From assembly GCA_019240475.1 (NCBI GenBank), contig JAFAYI010000029.1, positions 1-64,000 on the forward strand: a DNA stretch of 64,000 nt. Direction: 5' to 3'. Numbering within the stretch: the first letter of the stretch is position 1; each line of letters starts with the position of its first letter. The translations under genes and the position numbers were made by a program. This DNA comes from Acidobacteriaceae bacterium (GTDB taxonomy: Bacteria > Acidobacteriota > Terriglobia > Bryobacterales > Bryobacteraceae). Under the pieces are notes generated by a model. It searched no databases. It saw nothing but the letters and a program-made list of their open reading frames with translations, and was not told where the DNA came from. This document shows, in pieces, positions 60,851-64,000 of the stretch.

Positions 60851-62772
60851 CGGGAGACCAGCTCGTTTTCCCGCGGCTCGAGAGCCTCGCGTGTCCGTCG
60901 CGCGTTCCGCGCTGGTGGTCTAAGAATGCGCCGGCGACCGAATAGCACCCACTCGGCAATGAGGCCAAACGCGCCTAGCAGGGCCAGCCATCTCCAAAGG
61001 TCCAACACGCCGGGCGAGAGCCTGAAACGCGCCGGAATGCCGTCGGCGGAGCCCGCGGGCGCCTTCCATTCGAACGCCGCGACATCGGGCACGGTCATGG
61101 ACAAAACCGTCTCGCGATCCTCCGAGCTCACGCGCAGCACGCTGGGAGCGCTTGAAAACAATTCGATCCCCTGTTTGGTAACCACGAAGGGAATGGAGAA
61201 ACCGCGCTGGTCGCGAACCTGAATGCGGTCGGCCCGCTCTCGATCATCCAACGGTATGTCGACGACGCCCACCCGTTCTGCAACAAAATCCACCGAGCGA
61301 AAAACGTCCGGCGATATCCAGCGCAGCAGGTTGGCGAACAACAGCGGGGTTGTCAACTCCAGCCTCGCGTCGCCGCTCAGCGGATCGAATCCAATGACGG
61401 CCATCTTGCCGCGGCCTTCCGATCGCGATCGAGCCACCACCACCGGGCCCTCGGCTACGCTGCCAACGGTGACGTCCCCATCGAAGGTTTGAAAGATCTC
61501 CGCTACGGGAATCGGAGTATCTCTTGCATGCAAGCTCTCGCCCAGAGGCGTTTCGGAGTTCCAGTTCTTAACAGTCGCGTTTCGCGCCACTGTCTTGACC
61601 GGCAGCGGCGATCCTTCCCGCGGCGGATCGATCCAGATACTCGCCTGATCGCGGCGCGCCGCGCGGCTCGTGCGGTCCAGAACTACCAGGTCTGCCGAGG
61701 GAACCGCTTGCGCGGCGGAAGCCGCGTAAAAGCGGACGGTGAGACCGCTGCTTGCGCCGAACAGTGGCCTAAACGCGTCCGGCCTGTCGGTGAAAACCGT
61801 CACCCGCAGCTTGTCTCGCTTCGGCATTTCAAGCGAGACCCGATTATCGGCCATGCCGTCGTCGCCCGGTTCCAACCTGGCAACGAACTGGCCGCTTGCA
61901 TTCGTAACAAAGTTATATTGGATCGCGGTCTCGGCGCCGCCCTCAAGCGTCGCTGCTCGCGGCGCGAAAGCGGTACCTGCGAATTCGGTGTTCAGCCGAA
62001 TCACTGCCGGCCGGGGTCCATAATTCTTTACCGCCACGGCGGCTTGCCAGGCGCCCTCGGCGTTCGGGTTTGGCGTAACGCTCGCAGTCCGTATGCCCAC
62101 ATGGCGCGGCTCTCGATCGACTGTGATGACGCGCAGATTGGCTGTTTTCGCCTGCGCATTGGCGGTCTCTGAAACCATTCGCGGCCCAATGTAGACGACC
62201 TCTCCCCGGTCGCCGCCAGATCCCTCCTGCGCCTCGGCGGCAAACGCGAGCGCCTGTTGGATGTTCAACGCCGACGAACCCGCGGCGGCCCGGCCCATCG
62301 CGCCAGAAATCTGCGCGCGATCATCGGTAAAAGGCGTCAAAGGCGCGGCGAGTGCGTCCGCGTCAACCAGCATGACGCGATCCTGCGCCGGCAAAGTGCT
62401 CAAATATCGTTGTGCAGCCTGTTTCTCGCGATCGAGCAGACTCACGCCACCCAAGCGTTGCGCCGCCCAGGCGGAGGTGTCCAGCAGCAGCACGCAATAG
62501 CGGCCTCGGCGTTCGCGCGACCCCCATTGTAGTTGCGCGATCGCGAGCAGCAGCATCATCAGGCTGACGAGCTGCAATACCAGCGACCACGGTTCGCGAA
62601 CCCGCCTTCGCCGCTGACTTTCCTGCGGACGTTCCGAAGGTGTCCAGAAACGTAGCGTGGAAACGATCTTCTTACGCTTGCTGCGGTCCAGCAGGTAGAG
62701 CGCGGCGATCAGGCTGCCCAGGCCGCCCAGCAGCGTCAAGAATTCTCCGGCTGTGAGATTCAGGAAGAACAC
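60847..62772 (-). CDS. BatA-like membrane protein with VWA-like domain
   Basis: 641 residues. The first helix (LTLLGGLGSLIAALYLLDRS) leads into the BatA N-terminal segment (RFWTPSERPQESQRRRRVRE), and the second is WSLVLQLVSLMMLLLAIAQL. The VWA-like domain begins RGRYCVLLLDTSAWAAQRLG (about 90); the MIDAS is degenerate (DTSAW rather than DxSxS). Beta-rich domains follow, and a C-terminal helix (LWRWLALLGAFGLIAEWVLF). It starts 3 bp after the DUF58 gene and overlaps the next VWA gene. Confidence 0.88.
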   Translation of the reverse strand: MFFLNLTAGEFLTLLGGLGSLIAALYLLDRSKRKKIVSTLRFWTPSERPQESQRRRRVREPWSLVLQLVSLMMLLLAIAQLQWGSRERRGRYCVLLLDTSAWAAQRLGGVSLLDREKQAAQRYLSTLPAQDRVMLVDADALAAPLTPFTDDRAQISGAMGRAAAGSSALNIQQALAFAAEAQEGSGGDRGEVVYIGPRMVSETANAQAKTANLRVITVDREPRHVGIRTASVTPNPNAEGAWQAAVAVKNYGPRPAVIRLNTEFAGTAFAPRAATLEGGAETAIQYNFVTNASGQFVARLEPGDDGMADNRVSLEMPKRDKLRVTVFTDRPDAFRPLFGASSGLTVRFYAASAAQAVPSADLVVLDRTSRAARRDQASIWIDPPREGSPLPVKTVARNATVKNWNSETPLGESLHARDTPIPVAEIFQTFDGDVTVGSVAEGPVVVARSRSEGRGKMAVIGFDPLSGDARLELTTPLLFANLLRWISPDVFRSVDFVAERVGVVDIPLDDRERADRIQVRDQRGFSIPFVVTKQGIELFSSAPSVLRVSSEDRETVLSMTVPDVAAFEWKAPAGSADGIPARFRLSPGVLDLWRWLALLGAFGLIAEWVLFGRRRILRPPARNARRTREALEPRENELVSR

Positions 62773-62775
62773 CGC

Positions 62776-63675
62776 TCAGTAAACGCCCTCCACAATCGCG
62801 AGCGGTCCGAACATCGCGTCTTCGATACCGGTTCGCGTCGACAATCCCGCGTAACGGCCGCCGTTGCGCGCCGCCAGCCTTCTCAATTCGTCGGCATGCC
62901 TGTCGAAGGCTCGCGTGTACGCTTCACGCGCGCGCCCATCCACGGACATCCTGGCTCGCTCCCCCGATTCGGCATCTACCAGCTCCACTTCGCCGTCGTC
63001 TGTGGGTTCCCGGTCCTCTTCGCTCCAGACCTGAACCAGCAGCAGCTCATGCCCGAAATCCGCCAGATATTGCAGCGGGCGCACGCAGTCGCCGTCGTCT
63101 AAAAAATCGGAAATCACGATGGTCAGGCCGCGCTGCGGGTACGCTCCCAAAAATTGGCGCGCCGTTTCGAAGAAGTTCGTCCTCTCGCCCGTATTCAAAG
63201 CGCGCAGATAGTTCTCCGCCGGTTGAAAGCGATGGCGGCCTCCGCTTGCCAGAAAGGGCTCCCCCAGGCGCGAGGAAAAGGGCTGCAGTAGAATGCTGTC
63301 CAGCCGCACCAGGCCCACGTAGACCAATGCCGCTGCAATCCGGCGCGCGTAATCGAATTTGTTGGTTTCCTCCAGGCCCGCGCCCGCCGTCATGGATGCG
63401 CTCGCGTCCAGCAGCAAGCGCACCGGCACTCGCGGTTCTACCTGAAACATCTTAAGAAAGAGTTTGTCGAAGCGCATGTATGCGCGCCAGTTCACGGCCC
63501 GCAAGTCGTCGCCCTGATAGAAGTTTCGGTGCTCCAAGAATTCCTGCCCCGCGCCAGGGAACCGGGAAGAGTTGTGGCCGCCCACCAGTCCGTTGAACGA
63601 TTTTTGCCAATGCAGAGTCAGCCGCTCCAGCTTTTCCAGAAAGTGACGATCGACCAGCGGTCCCATTCTGCCCAT
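62776..63675 (-). CDS. DUF58 domain protein
   Basis: 299 residues. The DUF58 core reads GAGQEFLEHRNFYQGDDLRA, then VNWRAYMRFDKLFLKMFQVE, PVRLLLDASASMTAGAG (VWA-like MIDAS) and GLTIVISDFLDDGD. No membrane segments are visible, so it is cytoplasmic or peripheral. DUF58 proteins pair with MoxR AAA ATPases and VWA proteins, probably in metal insertion or in maturation of envelope complexes. It starts 19 bp downstream of the MoxR gene. Confidence 0.9.
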   Translation of the reverse strand: MGRMGPLVDRHFLEKLERLTLHWQKSFNGLVGGHNSSRFPGAGQEFLEHRNFYQGDDLRAVNWRAYMRFDKLFLKMFQVEPRVPVRLLLDASASMTAGAGLEETNKFDYARRIAAALVYVGLVRLDSILLQPFSSRLGEPFLASGGRHRFQPAENYLRALNTGERTNFFETARQFLGAYPQRGLTIVISDFLDDGDCVRPLQYLADFGHELLLVQVWSEEDREPTDDGEVELVDAESGERARMSVDGRAREAYTRAFDRHADELRRLAARNGGRYAGLSTRTGIEDAMFGPLAIVEGVY

Positions 63676-63694
63676 ACGTCGAGGACGCGCCCGC

Positions 63695-64000
63695 TCAGGC
63701 GCGCTGTCTCAAGCCAACGAAGATCTTCTCCAGTATCGTTTCCGTAGTTTCTCCGTCCGCGTGTGCATCGAAATTCAGTATGATGCGATGCCGCAACACA
63801 GCCGGCGCGACATGCATGAGGTCGTCGATGCTCAGATGCAGCCGCCCACGCATCAACGCGAGCACCCGGCCGCATTCGATCAACCCTTGCGCGCCCCGCG
63901 GCGAACTCCCGTAGCGGATGTACCGCTTCGTCGGTTCCGGCGCCGCTCCGTTGCCCGGCTGAGTGGCCATCACCAGTTCAATCGCAAATTCCTGCACGTG
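63695..64000 (-). CDS. MoxR-type AAA ATPase, C-terminal end only
   Basis: The frame enters from the right edge and covers about 101 codons of the C-terminal lid domain: KRYIRYGSSPRGAQGLIECG, MRGRLHLSIDDLMHVAPAVL and RHRIILNFDAHADGETTETI. This matches the conserved end of MoxR proteins (RYGaSPRg, HRI). The ATPase domain lies beyond the window. It is first in the MoxR-DUF58-VWA-VWA operon. Confidence 0.88.
   Translation of the reverse strand, partial: HVQEFAIELVMATQPGNGAAPEPTKRYIRYGSSPRGAQGLIECGRVLALMRGRLHLSIDDLMHVAPAVLRHRIILNFDAHADGETTETILEKIFVGLRQRA

Noticed and set aside
1..64000. CRISPR arrays, rRNA genes, insertion sequences with transposase, prophage genes
   Set aside because: None was seen on either strand; the only repeats are the two element copies near 33 kb and the tandem gene pair near 36.5 kb.

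Overview
The window looks like chromosome of a soil Acidobacteriota, most likely the Solibacter/Bryobacter group. This is inferred from gene families, not from a marker gene. The indicators are three orphan FtsX/MacB-type permeases without an ATPase (the acidobacterial ADOP type), two TonB-dependent receptors with an N-terminal carboxypeptidase-regulatory-like domain, a PEP-CTERM protein, a fused AroDE enzyme, a MoxR/DUF58/VWA operon and GC-rich coding sequence. No plasmid, prophage or CRISPR array was seen.

Layout. 1-3.6 kb: an ADOP permease cut by the window edge (no stop inside the window) and, divergently, a GNAT acyltransferase fused to a class V aminotransferase. 3.7-9.2 kb: tRNA-Arg(CCG), a TlpA-like lipoprotein, a secreted HExxH protein, a MarC-family membrane protein, a UvrD/PcrA helicase and an overlapping 52-residue Lys/Arg-rich micro-gene. 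9.2-17 kb: a Tat-exported glucoamylase-family protein, a large Oar-like receptor and an ADOP permease. 17-24 kb: an NmrA-type reductase, a cytochrome P460 protein, a PEP-CTERM protein, an APC permease and a SpoIIE-type phosphatase.

23.9-28.8 kb is a compact class I lanthipeptide locus: a full-length LanB on the plus strand, a convergent LanC on the minus strand, and a 65-residue precursor with its own strong promoter and ribosome binding site that overlaps the lanC start. No LanT or LanP is adjacent. 28.8-33.9 kb is an accessory stretch: two small helix-turn-helix proteins plus a PF10137-type TIR-like protein (a candidate defence module), a protein with three ribbon-helix-helix-like repeats behind paired palindromic operators, a membrane protein, a secreted proline-rich repeat protein, and a solitary HigA-type antitoxin between two copies of a repetitive element.

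33.9-42.3 kb: a third ADOP permease, a tandem pair of tiny coiled-coil membrane proteins and a complete Tol-Pal operon (tolQ, tolR, tolA-like, tolB, pal, cpoB) that links outer membrane, peptidoglycan and inner membrane. 42.3-51.4 kb: a GH32 enzyme, an outer-membrane barrel, aroDE, an amidase, a cupin plus ZIP transporter pair, a glycosyltransferase and a propeller-like protein. 51.5-55.7 kb: ECF sigma factor, anti-sigma factor and TonB receptor, probably one signalling and uptake unit. 55.7-64 kb: a zinc-ribbon protein, trpS, an RlmD/TrmA-type methyltransferase and a MoxR/DUF58/VWA operon running off the right edge.
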